A program made the position numbers and the translations under genes. Under the pieces are notes generated by a model that made no database searches, was not told the DNA's origin, and saw only the letters and a list, made by a program, of their open reading frames with translations. A stretch of 64,000 nucleotides of DNA, from positions 99,658 to 163,657 of the forward strand of contig JAHLLI010000011.1 of the NCBI GenBank assembly GCA_020444245.1. Reading direction: 5' to 3'. This DNA comes from Actinomycetales bacterium. GTDB lineage: Bacteria; Actinomycetota; Actinomycetes; Actinomycetales; Cellulomonadaceae. This document shows, in pieces, positions 7,810 through 16,661 of the stretch (positions are counted from its first letter, which is position 1; each line of letters starts with the position of its first letter).

Positions 7810-9180
7810 GTGACCACGCTCCTGCTCGCCTCGGCGTCACCGGCACGGCTGTCGACCCTGCGCTCGGCGGGGATCGAGCCGGTCGTGCGGGTGTCCGGGG
7901 TGGACGAGGATGCCGTGCTCGAGCACGCCGCGGCGTCCGCCGGTGCCCCGTTGCACCCGGCGGACGCCGTGCTGGCGCTGGCCAGGGCGAAGGCGGACGC
8001 GGTGGTCACGTCGCTGAGGGCGGACTCGGAGGCGGACGGCGACGACGGGGCGGCGGGCGACGCGGGTGCGCAGCGGCTGGATGCGCACGGGGCCCCGCTG
8101 CCGGACGACCTGGTGGTGCTCGGCTGCGACTCGCTGCTGGAGCTGGACGGCGAGCCGCTGGGCAAGCCGACCGGGCCGGCCGACGCGGTGGAGCGCTGGC
8201 GGCGGATGCGCGGCCGTTCGGGCGTGCTGCACACCGGGCACTGGCTGGTGGACACCCGCGACGGCGCGACGGGGTCCACCGGTGCGACCGCGTCGACCCT
8301 CGTGCACTTCGCGGACCTGTCCGACGCGGAGATCGACGCGTACGTGGCGACCGGGGAGCCGCTCGCGGTCGCCGGGGCGTTCACCATCGACGGGCTCGGC
8401 GGGCCGTTCGTCACCGGGTTGGAGGGCGACCACCACACGGTGGTGGGGCTGAGCCTGCCGCTGCTGCGGGACCTGCTCGCCCGGTTGGGCGTGGGGGTGC
8501 CGGAGCTGTGGGCGACGGCCGGCGGGGGCGGGGTGGCAGGACCGTCGCCGCAGACCGATCCGGGCGCGAGTGCGTCCGACTCCGCCGGGGCTGCCGCGGA
8601 CGAGTCGGGCTCCGCCGGGGCTGCCGCGCGCACGGGGCCGGCCGTGGCAGGCGTCGTCTGGCGCACGCCGCGGCTCGTGATCCGCTCGATGGGAGCCGAG
8701 CACGCCCGCTCGCTGGCCGCGTACCGCTCCGAGCCCGAGGTGGCGCGCTACCAGAGCTGGGACGCGCCCTTCACGCTGGCGCAGGCCCGTGCGTTCGTCG
8801 CCGGAATGGCGGGGCTGGACCCGGTCAGCCCCGGCCGGTGGGTCCAGCTCGCGATCGAGGCCGACGGCGCTCACGTCGGGGACGTCGCCGTCCGGGTCGA
8901 CGAGGACGGCCGCCAGGCGCGGGTCGGGATCACCCTCGCCGGGGATGCCCAGAGCCGCGGGTGGGGCACCGAGGCGCTCGGCGCCGCGCTCGACCGGCTG
9001 TTCGCGGCCGGCCTGCACCGGGTGGTCGCGGATTGCGACGTGCGCAACGAGGCATCGTGGCGACTGCTGGAGAGGGTCGGCATGCGCCGGGAGGCCGAGC
9101 GTCGTCGAGCGTCATTCTGGAAGGGCGAATGGGTCGACGAGTACGAATACGCCGTGCTCGCCGAGGAATGGCGGGGCTAG
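7810..9180 (+). CDS. Maf-type nucleotide pyrophosphatase fused to a GNAT acetyltransferase
   Basis: A 456-residue two-domain protein. Residues 1-235 are a Maf/HAM1-like pyrophosphatase: LLASASPARLSTLRSAGI at the start, GCDSLLELDGEPLGKP in the middle, and the AGAFTIDGLGG catalytic block. Maf proteins hydrolyse non-canonical or excess nucleoside triphosphates. A 45-residue Ala/Ser/Asp/Gly linker follows, containing two copies of SGSAGAAA-like sequence. Residues about 283-456 form a RimJ/RimL-type GNAT domain (TPRLVIRSM, then AGDAQSRGWGTEALGAAL, the acetyl-CoA loop). The Maf part carries an acidic insertion near residue 75. Start is GTG two bases after the upstream stop. Maf normally stands alone here in actinobacteria, so the fusion is unusual; no frameshift is needed to join the domains. 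Confidence 0.9.
   Translation: MTTLLLASASPARLSTLRSAGIEPVVRVSGVDEDAVLEHAAASAGAPLHPADAVLALARAKADAVVTSLRADSEADGDDGAAGDAGAQRLDAHGAPLPDDLVVLGCDSLLELDGEPLGKPTGPADAVERWRRMRGRSGVLHTGHWLVDTRDGATGSTGATASTLVHFADLSDAEIDAYVATGEPLAVAGAFTIDGLGGPFVTGLEGDHHTVVGLSLPLLRDLLARLGVGVPELWATAGGGGVAGPSPQTDPGASASDSAGAAADESGSAGAAARTGPAVAGVVWRTPRLVIRSMGAEHARSLAAYRSEPEVARYQSWDAPFTLAQARAFVAGMAGLDPVSPGRWVQLAIEADGAHVGDVAVRVDEDGRQARVGITLAGDAQSRGWGTEALGAALDRLFAAGLHRVVADCDVRNEASWRLLERVGMRREAERRRASFWKGEWVDEYEYAVLAEEWRG
8580..8628 (+). repeat. Duplicated 19-bp unit in the Maf-GNAT linker
   Basis: A 19-bp unit at 8580-8598 recurs exactly at 8610-8628 (period 30 bases, ten codons, in frame). It encodes the repeated SAGAAA linker segment, suggesting the linker grew by in-frame duplication. 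Confidence 0.85.
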
Positions 9181-9265
9181 CGGTGGCGTCGAATCTCAGG
9201 TGATCTCCGCTGCGCCGCGAGAATCCTGCTCGCGGCCTCTGCGATGGGCGCGGCGTCAGCGGTGC

Positions 9266-9805
9266 GCGGCATGAGCGGACGACGCTACGCCGCCATGCCA
9301 TCTGCGGCATGAGCGCGCGGCACTGTTCACCGCTACCTTCGAGACGTCGTCGAGCGAGGGGGCGTGGTGAGGTTCCGACGGGTGGCTGCCGAGCCCACAA
9401 GCTTCGGGCCGGAGATGGAGCCGTTCAAGCGCGGTCTGGCGGCACTCAAGCGGAACGGCAAGACCGTCGGGCATGTGGCTACGTCGCTGGGCCACTTCCG
9501 CACCCCGTTCGCTCCGCGAACGCCGCAACCGTGGGTCTGGCTCGTGGTCGTGTGGGACGACGGGGTGAAGGAACCCTCGGTCGAGGACTACCCGCCGTGG
9601 ACCTACGTCGCGGAGATGCGTGCGGGCTACCTCGACTGGCAGCACGGCCGCGGTGACGGCCGAAGGGGACGCTACGAGATCGAGTGGGTGGCCGCAGATC
9701 TGGCGGCGGCAGAGCGCGAGCGCCTCGGGATCCGCACCGAGGACTTCTAGTGCCGAGCGCGAGCTCACCGGGGGGCCAATGACCGCGCGGCCCGCGGCAT
9801 GAGCG
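9266..9805 (+). repeat. Three copies of a 12-mer flanking an orphan gene
   Basis: GCGGCATGAGCG occurs at 9266-9277, 9304-9315 and 9794-9805, all in the same orientation. Two copies lie before and one just after the orphan gene at 9364-9750. The copies are intergenic, so coding constraint does not explain them. They may be remnants of an insertion event or a binding site; not matched to any known element. Confidence 0.6.
9364..9750 (+). CDS. Orphan hypothetical protein
   Basis: A 128-residue protein starting at GTG GTG (9364 or 9367). No family is recognised. It has an N-terminal FRRVAAEPTSFGPEMEPF, a central aromatic strand pair (PWVWLVVVWDDGV), a conserved-looking PPWTYVAEMRAGYLDWQHGRGDGRRGRYEIEWV region and a charged C-terminus. 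No signal peptide, membrane segment or cysteine. It is flanked by repeated 12-mers and by an inverted repeat, between maf and accA, in DNA that interrupts a conserved gene order. Codon usage is still GC-rich but somewhat less biased than its neighbours. It is likely a real accessory gene of unknown role. Confidence 0.6.
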   Translation: MVRFRRVAAEPTSFGPEMEPFKRGLAALKRNGKTVGHVATSLGHFRTPFAPRTPQPWVWLVVVWDDGVKEPSVEDYPPWTYVAEMRAGYLDWQHGRGDGRRGRYEIEWVAADLAAAERERLGIRTEDF

Positions 9806-10328
9806 CTAGTGAGCAGCTGGCGCGGTTCATGTGACAGGAGTGGCGGAGGGGGCAGGTGAGGTAGCGCATCCGTCCCTGCTGCGCCTTCCGTCACATGAAC
9901 CGCGTGGGCTGCCCACCGACCCCGGCGGGAGTCGCGATGTGGCGGCGGCCGGCGCGGCGAGGAGCGTGGGAGGCTCGATTCGGCGTCCGCACTGTGGACG
10001 GCCCCGCACGGATCAGTGTCTGGGCGCCGCTTCGCCGCGTGGGGTGCCGGGACCGTGTCGGCCGAGCGCTCATCGGCTACTTGTTCCATTGACCTAGGAC
10101 TGGTGCCTGGCGAGGCTCGGTCCATGAGCGTGAGAGCGCATCGCCGTCTAGCACACCCCGATCGTCGGCGGGGGCGGAGCCCGCGCTTCCTGTGGAAATC
10201 CCTGCATGCCGAGGAATGTGGAAAACGCAGGATCTCGGTCCCGCGACATTCACAACGCCTGTCGAGGCCCGCATTCGCGTGTCAGTGGTGGGTGCCATAG
10301 TGGTGGCATTCTCAAAGGGGGCGATCCG
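9751..10328. other. 578-bp intergenic stretch with an inverted repeat
   Basis: No convincing gene is seen; short open frames here lack ribosome sites and protein-like composition. It holds the third GCGGCATGAGCG copy, the large inverted repeat at 9811-9914, and near 10180-10260 a locally A/T-richer part (GGAAAATGTGG-like sequence) leading to the HNH gene. An AAAGGGGG ribosome site precedes the HNH start. It looks like the leader and insertion flank of the DUF222/HNH gene. Confidence 0.6.
9811..9914. repeat. Long inverted repeat (potential hairpin)
   Basis: Perfect 15-bp arms CGCGGTTCATGTGAC (9821-9835) and its reverse complement (9890-9904), separated by 54 bases. Pairing extends outward to 9811 and 9914 with 21 of 25 matches overall and weakly inward. 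The result is a roughly 100-base potential cruciform between the orphan gene and the HNH gene. Candidate explanations are a miniature inverted-repeat element, a terminator, or a nicking or recognition site. No transposase is nearby. Confidence 0.75.
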
Positions 10329-11744
10329 GTGACAGCGACGGCGGAGCCACGGGCGCTAGGCGGCGCGCCGCGGGGCGACGTGGGCAGCCTGCCCGCGCGG
10401 CTCGCGGATGCGGTACGCGCCCTCGACGCCGCGCTCGACACCATCCTCGCCACTGACACACGGGACCTGGACGGCATCCAGGCCGACGCCCTGGCCGAGG
10501 CGCTGCACCGCGCTTCGCAGCGGGCCCGGGTCGGCACGGCGCGGTGCCTGCCCGTGATCGAGGCCGACGGGCTCTGGGCGCTGGATGGGCACCGCTCGTT
10601 CGGGCAGTGGGCCGCGCGCCGGCTGGGCACCACAGTCACCACCGCCCGGCGCGAGGTCCGGCTCGGGCGTGCGCTGCGGGACGCCTTGCCGCTGACCGCC
10701 GCGGTCGCGAGCGCCGGTGAGATCAGCGCCGACGCGGCGCAGGTCATCGCCTCGGCGGCCAACACCGATGCCCGCTGCGACACCCTCGCCGACCCGCTGC
10801 ACCCCTGCAACGAGGAGTTCCTCGTCGGCCAAGCACGCGTCCTGCCCGTGGACGACCTGCGCACGGTCGCCAAGGCGTGGGCCGACCACGCCGACCCGGA
10901 CGCCGACGACCGCGGCTACCGCGAGGCCGACGCGCGCGAGTTCCTCGAGCTCGCCCAGGTGCCGTTCGGCTATCGGCTCGCCGGCCAGCTCACGGTCGAG
11001 CACGCCCAGACCGTCAAGGCCGCACTCGCCGCCGTGATGACCGTCCCGGCCGCGTCGGACCAGCGCAGCACGGCACAGCGTCGCGCGCAGGGCCTCGCGG
11101 ACCTGGCACGCACCGTGCTCGATCACGGATTGGCCGGCACCGCGCGGACTTCACGGCCGCACCTGACGGTGCTGGTCGACCACGCGACGCTGAGCAGGCT
11201 CGTCGAGCGGGCCAAGACACGGCACACGGTCGGCGAGGCTCGCGCCGAGGTCGCCGCCGGCGACGCCGAGGACGCGTTCGGCGGCCGGACCACCGCTCAG
11301 GTCTGCACGAGCGGGCACGGTGACGCGACCTTCACCCCGGACGACCTCGAGCGCGGCGCCCGGTTCGAGGACGGCACACCCGTGCCCCGACACGTCCTCG
11401 ACCGCCTCGCCTGCGACGGCGAGCTCAACCGCATCCTGTTCACGCCCGGCGGCGAGGTGCTCGAGGCCGGGCGCACCCAGCGGCTGTTCACCGGAGCCAA
11501 GCGCGCGGCGATCGTCGCGCGCGACCGGCACTGCACCTACCCCGGCTGCACGGCCCCGCCGGCGATCAGCGAAGCCCACCACGTCCACCACTGGGCGCGT
11601 GACGGCGGCAGCACCGACGTCGACGTGGGCGCCCTGCTCTGCTTCCACCACCACGACGTGGTCCACAACCGCGACATCACCATGCGCCGACGCGACCTGG
11701 GATGGCGGTTCACCGACCGCTGGGGTCAGGAGATCCGGGAGTGA
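10329..11744 (+). CDS. DUF222/HNH endonuclease protein (13E12 repeat family)
   Basis: A 471-residue protein. About residues 30-330 are the DUF222 domain (LADAVRALDAAL..., then the RSFGQWAARRLG block and the GEISADAAQVIA region). Residues about 395-460 are an HNH nuclease: the Cys pair in RHCTYPGC, SEAHHVHHWARDGGSTDVDVGALLCFHHHDVVHN, with the two conserved His of HH.HHW and the final HHH...H metal-binding part. The family is the multi-copy 13E12 type of actinobacteria, linked to mobile DNA but of unproven function. GTG 10329 is chosen for its AAAGGGGG site seven bases upstream; the longer frame to 10206 is less GC-rich and not protein-like. It splits maf from accA. Confidence 0.93.
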   Translation: MTATAEPRALGGAPRGDVGSLPARLADAVRALDAALDTILATDTRDLDGIQADALAEALHRASQRARVGTARCLPVIEADGLWALDGHRSFGQWAARRLGTTVTTARREVRLGRALRDALPLTAAVASAGEISADAAQVIASAANTDARCDTLADPLHPCNEEFLVGQARVLPVDDLRTVAKAWADHADPDADDRGYREADAREFLELAQVPFGYRLAGQLTVEHAQTVKAALAAVMTVPAASDQRSTAQRRAQGLADLARTVLDHGLAGTARTSRPHLTVLVDHATLSRLVERAKTRHTVGEARAEVAAGDAEDAFGGRTTAQVCTSGHGDATFTPDDLERGARFEDGTPVPRHVLDRLACDGELNRILFTPGGEVLEAGRTQRLFTGAKRAAIVARDRHCTYPGCTAPPAISEAHHVHHWARDGGSTDVDVGALLCFHHHDVVHNRDITMRRRDLGWRFTDRWGQEIRE

Positions 11745-11920
11745 GCGGGCGCCTGGGCAGCGACCCAGCAGCCCGGCACCGCGCGAACACCCGACCAGGC
11801 ACGGCCGCTACGCATCGCGCCTGGTCGGAAGCCGACAAACCCCCCCGCCGGACCCTTGTCGAAGCCCACAGTCTTGCCGCCGCGCACCGTCGCCGAAGCG
11901 GCGCTCCGAGACCGGGGCGT

Positions 11921-11926
11921 TACGGT
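11921..11926 (+). promoter_or_regulatory. Possible leaderless -10 for accA
   Basis: TACGGT, five bases before the GTG start of accA. Spacing is slightly short. It would give accA its own promoter after the islet. Confidence 0.4.
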
Positions 11927-11931
11927 GAGCC

Positions 11932-13728
11932 GTGCCCGAGATCCGCAAGGTGCTCATCGCCAACCGTGGCGAGATCGCCGTCCGCATCGTCAGGGCGTGC
12001 GCCGACGCACGCGTGGCGTCCGTGGCGGTCTACGCAGACCCGGACCGCGAGGCGTTGCACGTCAGCCTGGCCGACGAGGCCTTCGCGCTCGGCGGTGCGC
12101 GCGCTGCCGAGACCTACCTCGACATCGACAAGCTCCTGGACGTCGCGCGCCGCTCGGGCGCCGACGCGGTGCACCCCGGCTACGGCTTCCTCGCCGAGAA
12201 CGCCGAGTTCGCCACCCGGGTGATCGACGCCGGTCTCACCTGGATCGGCCCACCGCCGTCCGCGATCGAGGCACTCGGCGACAAGGTCAGCGCGCGGCAC
12301 CTGGCCCAGCGCGCCGGCGCGCCGCTGGTCGCCGGCACCCCCGACCCCGTGTCCGGCGCCGACGAGGTCCAGGCGTTCGCCGCCGAGCACGGCCTGCCGA
12401 TCGCGATCAAGGCGGCCTTCGGCGGCGGCGGACGGGGCCTGAAGGTCGCCCGCCACGCCGACGAGATCGCCGAGCTGTACGACTCGGCCGTCCGCGAGGC
12501 GACCGCGGCCTTCGGCCGGGGCGAGTGCTTCGTCGAGCGCTACCTCGACTCCCCGCGACACGTCGAGACCCAGTGCCTGGCCGACACCCACGGCACCGTC
12601 GTGGTGGTCTCCACCCGTGACTGCTCCCTGCAGCGCCGCCACCAGAAGCTCGTCGAGGAGGCCCCGGCACCGTTCCTCACCGACGATCAGGTCGCCACCC
12701 TGCACTCCGCCTCCACGGCGATCCTGCGCGAGGCCGGCTACGTCGGCGCCGGCACCTGCGAGTTCCTCGTGGGCCAGGACGGCACCGTCTCGTTCCTCGA
12801 GGTCAACACCCGCCTCCAGGTCGAGCACCCGGTCACCGAGGAGGTCACCGGCATCGACCTGGTGCGCGAGCAGCTCCGGATCGCCGCAGGCGAGCCGCTC
12901 GGCTACACCGAGGTCGCCACCCGCGGCCACTCGATCGAGTTCCGGATCAACGGCGAGGACCCCGCCGCGGGTTTCCTGCCGATGCCCGGCAAGATCACCC
13001 GGCTGCGCGTCCCGTCCGGCCCCGGCGTGCGCTGGGACGGCGGCGTGATCGAGGGCGACAGCGTCTCCGGCGCGTTCGACTCGATGATCGCCAAGCTGAT
13101 CGTCACGGGCGCCGACCGCACCCAGGCCGTCGAGCGGGCCCGCCGCGCGCTGGCCGAGCTCGTGGTCGAGGGCATCCCCACGGTGATCCCGTTCCACCGT
13201 GCCGTCCTCGACGACCCCGCGTTCGTCCCGGCCGACCCCGCGGAGCCGTTCACCGTGCACACCCGGTGGATCGAGACCGCGTTCGCCGAGCGCCTCCCCG
13301 GGCTGCGCCCCGGCGGCACCTCTGCGGCCACCGAGGACGAGGCCGAGGCGGAGACGACCGAGCGCGTGATCGTCGAGGTCGGCGGCAAGCGCATCGAGGT
13401 CGTCCTGCCCGCAGGCCTGGGTCTCGTCCCCGGTCGCGGTCGCCCCGGCGCCCGACCCGGCGCCACGCGCCCCACCCGCGCCAGGCGCGGCCCGGCTCGC
13501 AGCGCCACGAGCGGCACCACGCTCGCCTCCCCGATGCAGGGCACGATCGTCAAGGTCGCGGTGGCCGAGGGGGCCCAGGTCGCCGAGGGCGACCTCGTGG
13601 TCGTGCTCGAGGCCATGAAGATGGAGCAGCCGCTGGTCGCCCACCGCTCGGGCACCGTCGCCGCGCTGATGGCCGAGGTCGGTGCCGGCGTCAGCGCAGG
13701 GACCGCGATCTGCGAGATCGTCGACTGA
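11932..13728 (+). CDS. accA: Acyl-CoA carboxylase alpha subunit (biotin carboxylase + BCCP)
   Basis: A 598-residue alpha chain of the AccA3 type. Residues 1-450 are biotin carboxylase: [17 protein letters not shown] at the N-terminus, [14 protein letters not shown], the ATP-grasp glycine loop [11 protein letters not shown], and [21 protein letters not shown] variable Pro/Arg-rich linker (about 500-525) leads to a C-terminal biotinyl domain with the biotin-accepting lysine in [10 protein letters not shown]. It charges biotin with CO2 from bicarbonate using ATP, then hands it to AccD. The GTG start has no ribosome site. accA is separated from accD/accE by the DUF885, Maf-GNAT and islet genes. 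The following Nudix gene overlaps by one base. Confidence 0.96.
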   Translation: MPEIRKVLIANRGEIAVRIVRACADARVASVAVYADPDREALHVSLADEAFALGGARAAETYLDIDKLLDVARRSGADAVHPGYGFLAENAEFATRVIDAGLTWIGPPPSAIEALGDKVSARHLAQRAGAPLVAGTPDPVSGADEVQAFAAEHGLPIAIKAAFGGGGRGLKVARHADEIAELYDSAVREATAAFGRGECFVERYLDSPRHVETQCLADTHGTVVVVSTRDCSLQRRHQKLVEEAPAPFLTDDQVATLHSASTAILREAGYVGAGTCEFLVGQDGTVSFLEVNTRLQVEHPVTEEVTGIDLVREQLRIAAGEPLGYTEVATRGHSIEFRINGEDPAAGFLPMPGKITRLRVPSGPGVRWDGGVIEGDSVSGAFDSMIAKLIVTGADRTQAVERARRALAELVVEGIPTVIPFHRAVLDDPAFVPADPAEPFTVHTRWIETAFAERLPGLRPGGTSAATEDEAEAETTERVIVEVGGKRIEVVLPAGLGLVPGRGRPGARPGATRPTRARRGPARSATSGTTLASPMQGTIVKVAVAEGAQVAEGDLVVVLEAMKMEQPLVAHRSGTVAALMAEVGAGVSAGTAICEIVD

Positions 13729-14327
13729 TGACGCGGGAGCCCGGCGACGGCGACCGGCTCCGCGCCACGGCCGACGAGGGCACCACCGCTGCGGGCCCAC
13801 CCGCAGATCCCCGCGAGCGCGCCGGACGACCGCGCCCCACGGCCGACGAGGTCCACCGGCTGCACCGCCAGCCCGGGGACGCGTGGCTCGAGTGCCGCTG
13901 CGGGCACCGGCACTGGGGGCTGCACGGCGCCGCCGGCCTGCTCCTGGTCCGCCGCACCACGACCGGCCACGAGGTCGTCCTCCAGCACCGGGTCGGCTGG
14001 AGCGACCAGGGCGGGACCTGGGGCGTGCCCGGCGGGGCGCTCGCCCCCGGCGAGGACCCGGTCGCCGGCGGGGTGCGCGAGGCCGTCGAGGAGGCAGGCC
14101 TCGACCCCGCAGCGCTCGAAGTGGTGGACACCTGGGTGATGGACCACGTCGACTGGGCCTACACCACCGCGATCGCCCTGGCCACCGGCCCGCAGGACCC
14201 CCGGCCCACTGACCCGGAGAGCGAGGCGATCGCCTGGGTCGACGCCGACGCCGTCACAGACCTCCCGCTGCACTCCGCCTTCGCCGACGCCTGGCCGCAC
14301 CTGCGGGCCGTCGTCGACACCCTCTGA
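13728..14327 (+). CDS. Nudix hydrolase
   Basis: A 199-residue Nudix protein. The Nudix box is complete: GGALAPGEDPVAGGVREAVEEAGL (G, E, R-E, E-E, G in register), about residues 104-127. An N-terminal Arg/Pro-rich tail of some 50 residues and a CRCGHRHWG metal-ribbon-like motif at about 57-65 precede it. The family cleaves nucleoside diphosphates linked to another group; substrate not predictable. TGATG overlap with accA implies translational coupling. A GTGCC/GGCAC stem downstream (14345-14361) may end the transcript. Confidence 0.92.
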   Translation: MTREPGDGDRLRATADEGTTAAGPPADPRERAGRPRPTADEVHRLHRQPGDAWLECRCGHRHWGLHGAAGLLLVRRTTTGHEVVLQHRVGWSDQGGTWGVPGGALAPGEDPVAGGVREAVEEAGLDPAALEVVDTWVMDHVDWAYTTAIALATGPQDPRPTDPESEAIAWVDADAVTDLPLHSAFADAWPHLRAVVDTL

Positions 14328-14406
14328 CCGCGGTCGTTCGGCCGGTGCCACGCCACGGCACGGGCGCGTCAGGTGACCACCCGCACCATCGCGTGCACGG
14401 CCACGT

Positions 14407-14437
14407 TTGACACAGACGATAATCGCAACGCTACTCT
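14407..14437 (+). promoter_or_regulatory. Putative promoter of the efeUOB operon
   Basis: TTGACA at 14407-14412 and TACTCT at 14432-14437 (19-base spacer) lie just upstream of the iron box. An additional AACGC/GCGTT inverted repeat spans 14427-14443. The long spacer makes the assignment tentative. Confidence 0.45.
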
Positions 14438-14444
14438 TGCGTTA

Positions 14445-14463
14445 TTAGGTAAGGCATACCTCA
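14445..14463 (+). promoter_or_regulatory. DtxR/IdeR-like iron box
   Basis: A 19-bp imperfect palindrome TTAGGTAAGGCATACCTCA, matching the TTAGGTTAGSCTAACCTAA-type consensus with most half-site positions kept. It overlaps the expected transcription start of efeUOB, so iron-loaded DtxR/IdeR would repress the operon when iron is plentiful. Confidence 0.8.
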
Positions 14464-14512
14464 TTCGGAGCGTCCTCACCCGACGCTCCCGCCACCGGCC
14501 GACGGGAGCACC

Positions 14513-15364
14513 ATGCTGGCGAACTACCTGATCGGGCTCCGTGAGGGCCTCGAGGCGGCGCTCGTCGTCACGATCCTCGTGGCCTACCTGGTACGCACCG
14601 GTCGTCGCGGCGCACTCCGTCAGGTGTGGCTCGGCGTGGGCGTCGCCGCCGGCGTCTCGTTGGCGGCCGGCGCCGCCCTCACCTTCGGGCCGAGCGGGCT
14701 GTCGTTCGAGGCTCAGGAGGCGCTCGGCGGCACGCTGTCGATCCTCGCCGTGGGCCTGATCACCTGGATGATCTTCTGGATGGCTCGGACCGCACGGCAC
14801 CTGAAGGCCGACCTGCAGGGCCGGATGGACGGGGCGTTGGCCGCCGGCGGGCTCGCGGTGATGCTCGTCACGCTGCTCGCCGTCGGCCGAGAGGGCCTGG
14901 AGACCGCCCTGTTCCTGTGGGCCGCGGCGCGCGCCACCGGCTCGACCACCGACCCCCTGCTCGGCGCAGCGCTCGGCCTGGCCTCCGCCGTCCTGCTCGG
15001 GTGGGCGCTGTACCGCGGCGCGCTGCGCGTCGACCTGCGCCGGTTCTTCGCCTGGACCGGGCTCGGCCTGATCGTGGTCGCCGCCGGCGTGCTCGCCTAC
15101 GGCGTGCACGACCTGCAGGAGGCCGGTGTGCTGCCCGGCATCGGCTCGCTCGCCTTCGACGTCTCCGCCGCGATCGCGCCGGACAGCTGGTACGGCACCC
15201 TGCTGCGCGGCACGCTGAACTTCACGCCGCAGACCACGTGGCTCCAGGCGATCGCCTGGCTCGCCTACACGATCCCGGTGACGTGGCTGTATGTCCGCCG
15301 GGTCTGGCCGCGGCAGGCGACCGCACCCGCCGCGGAGGCCCGCAGCGAGCACGTGGCCGCCTGA
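14513..15364 (+). CDS. efeU: Ferrous/ferric iron permease EfeU (FTR1 family)
   Basis: A 283-residue membrane protein with about seven transmembrane helices. Two REGLE iron-binding motifs, LREGLEAAL near the N-terminus (about residue 8) and GREGLETALFLW (about 125), are the hallmark of FTR1-type permeases. It would move iron across the membrane using EfeO-bound iron oxidised or delivered by EfeB. It follows the iron box by 49 bases and heads an efeUOB operon. Confidence 0.96.
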   Translation: MLANYLIGLREGLEAALVVTILVAYLVRTGRRGALRQVWLGVGVAAGVSLAAGAALTFGPSGLSFEAQEALGGTLSILAVGLITWMIFWMARTARHLKADLQGRMDGALAAGGLAVMLVTLLAVGREGLETALFLWAAARATGSTTDPLLGAALGLASAVLLGWALYRGALRVDLRRFFAWTGLGLIVVAAGVLAYGVHDLQEAGVLPGIGSLAFDVSAAIAPDSWYGTLLRGTLNFTPQTTWLQAIAWLAYTIPVTWLYVRRVWPRQATAPAAEARSEHVAA

Positions 15365-15464
15365 CCGCCCACCCCCACCACACGACCACGCCCTGCCCAC
15401 GCCCGGTGTCCGTCCGCCGGAGCGCAAGCCGTCGCGCGTCCGCGCGCCCACCCGAGGAGCTCCC

Positions 15465-16661
15465 ATGTCCCGCTCACGCCTGCTCGCACCCGTCGCGCTG
15501 ACGCCCCTGGCCGCTCTCGCCCTCGCAGGCTGCGTCGCCAACACCCCGGGTGAGGACACCCGCACGCTGACCGTGGACTCCTCGGCGACGGCCTGCACCG
15601 TCTCCGCCACCCGGGCGCCCTCGGGCACCCTGACCTTCGCGGTGACGAACAGCGGCCAGGAGGTCACCGAGTTCTACCTGTACGGTCCTGACGGGCAGAC
15701 GGTGATCGGCGAGGCCGAGAACATCGGCCCGGGCCTGACCCGCAACCTCGTGGTCCAGGTCTCGCCCGGCGACTACGTCACCGCCTGCAAGCCCGGTATG
15801 GCCGGGGAGGGCATCCGCGCCCCGTTCACGGTGACGGACTCCGGCGCCGCCACGGGAGCCTCGGGCACCGCCGGCGCCACCGCCGACGGGTTGGCCGCGG
15901 CCGAGGCTGCCTACCTCGACTACGTCACCGGCGAGGTCTCCACCCTCGTCGCCCGGACCCAGGACTTCGCCGACGCGTACGCGGCGGGCAACGCCGACGC
16001 CGCGCGCGCGCTGTACGCGTCGACCCGAGTGCACTGGGAGCGCATCGAGCCCGTCGCCGAGTCGTTCGGCGACCTCGACCCGCTCCTCGACGCACGCGAG
16101 GCCGACCTCGCCGACGGCGAGGAGTGGAGCGGCTGGCACCTGATCGAGAAGGACCTGTGGCCCCCGGCAGCCGCGCGCAACGGCGGCGACCGGTACACCC
16201 CCCTCACCGCGGACCAGCGCGTCACCGCCACCGAACGGCTGGTCGAGCTCACCGGCGAGCTGCACGACCGCGTCACGGCCGACGACTTCGCCTTCGCCGC
16301 CTTCCAGATCGCCAACGGCGCCAAGGAGCTCCTCGACGAGGTCGCCACCGGCAAGGTCACCGGCGAGGAGGAGATCTGGTCGCACACCGACCTGTGGGAC
16401 TTCCAGGCGAACGTCGAGGGCGCGCAGGCGGCTTTCGAGGACCTGCGCCCGGTCGCCGAGCAGGCCGACCCCGACCTGGTGACCGAGCTCGACGCCCGGT
16501 TCGACGCGTTGCTCGCCCTGCTCGCGACGCACGGCTCGATCGAGACCGGCTTCACCACCTTCGACGCGCTCTCCGCCGACGAGGTGACCGCCCTCGCTGC
16601 CGCGGTCGACGCGGTTGCCGAGCCGCTGTCCCACCTCACCGCGACGGTCGTCGGGGCGTGA
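15465..16661 (+). CDS. efeO: Iron-binding lipoprotein EfeO
   Basis: A 398-residue lipoprotein. The lipobox LALAGC (Cys about 24) follows a signal peptide. A cupredoxin-like domain spans about residues 35-125, and a linker leads to an M75-peptidase-like domain with the HWERIEPVAESFGDLDP block (HxxE metal motif). The domain order, cupredoxin then M75, is that of full-length EfeO. Start has GAGGAG at a good distance. It overlaps the next start by four bases. Confidence 0.95.
   Translation: MSRSRLLAPVALTPLAALALAGCVANTPGEDTRTLTVDSSATACTVSATRAPSGTLTFAVTNSGQEVTEFYLYGPDGQTVIGEAENIGPGLTRNLVVQVSPGDYVTACKPGMAGEGIRAPFTVTDSGAATGASGTAGATADGLAAAEAAYLDYVTGEVSTLVARTQDFADAYAAGNADAARALYASTRVHWERIEPVAESFGDLDPLLDAREADLADGEEWSGWHLIEKDLWPPAAARNGGDRYTPLTADQRVTATERLVELTGELHDRVTADDFAFAAFQIANGAKELLDEVATGKVTGEEEIWSHTDLWDFQANVEGAQAAFEDLRPVAEQADPDLVTELDARFDALLALLATHGSIETGFTTFDALSADEVTALAAAVDAVAEPLSHLTATVVGA

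Noticed and set aside
5631..8666. A long open frame (about 1011 codons) on the minus strand opposite accD, DUF885 and Maf-GNAT
   Set aside because: Antisense shadow of clear genes, with Arg/Ala/Pro-rich composition.
9831..10097. An 88-codon open frame in the intergenic stretch
   Set aside because: No ribosome site, starts inside the inverted repeat, and composition is not that of a protein.
10206..10328. N-terminal extension of the HNH protein to an upstream ATG
   Set aside because: AAAGGGGG precedes GTG 10329 at the right distance, and the extra 41 residues are not protein-like.
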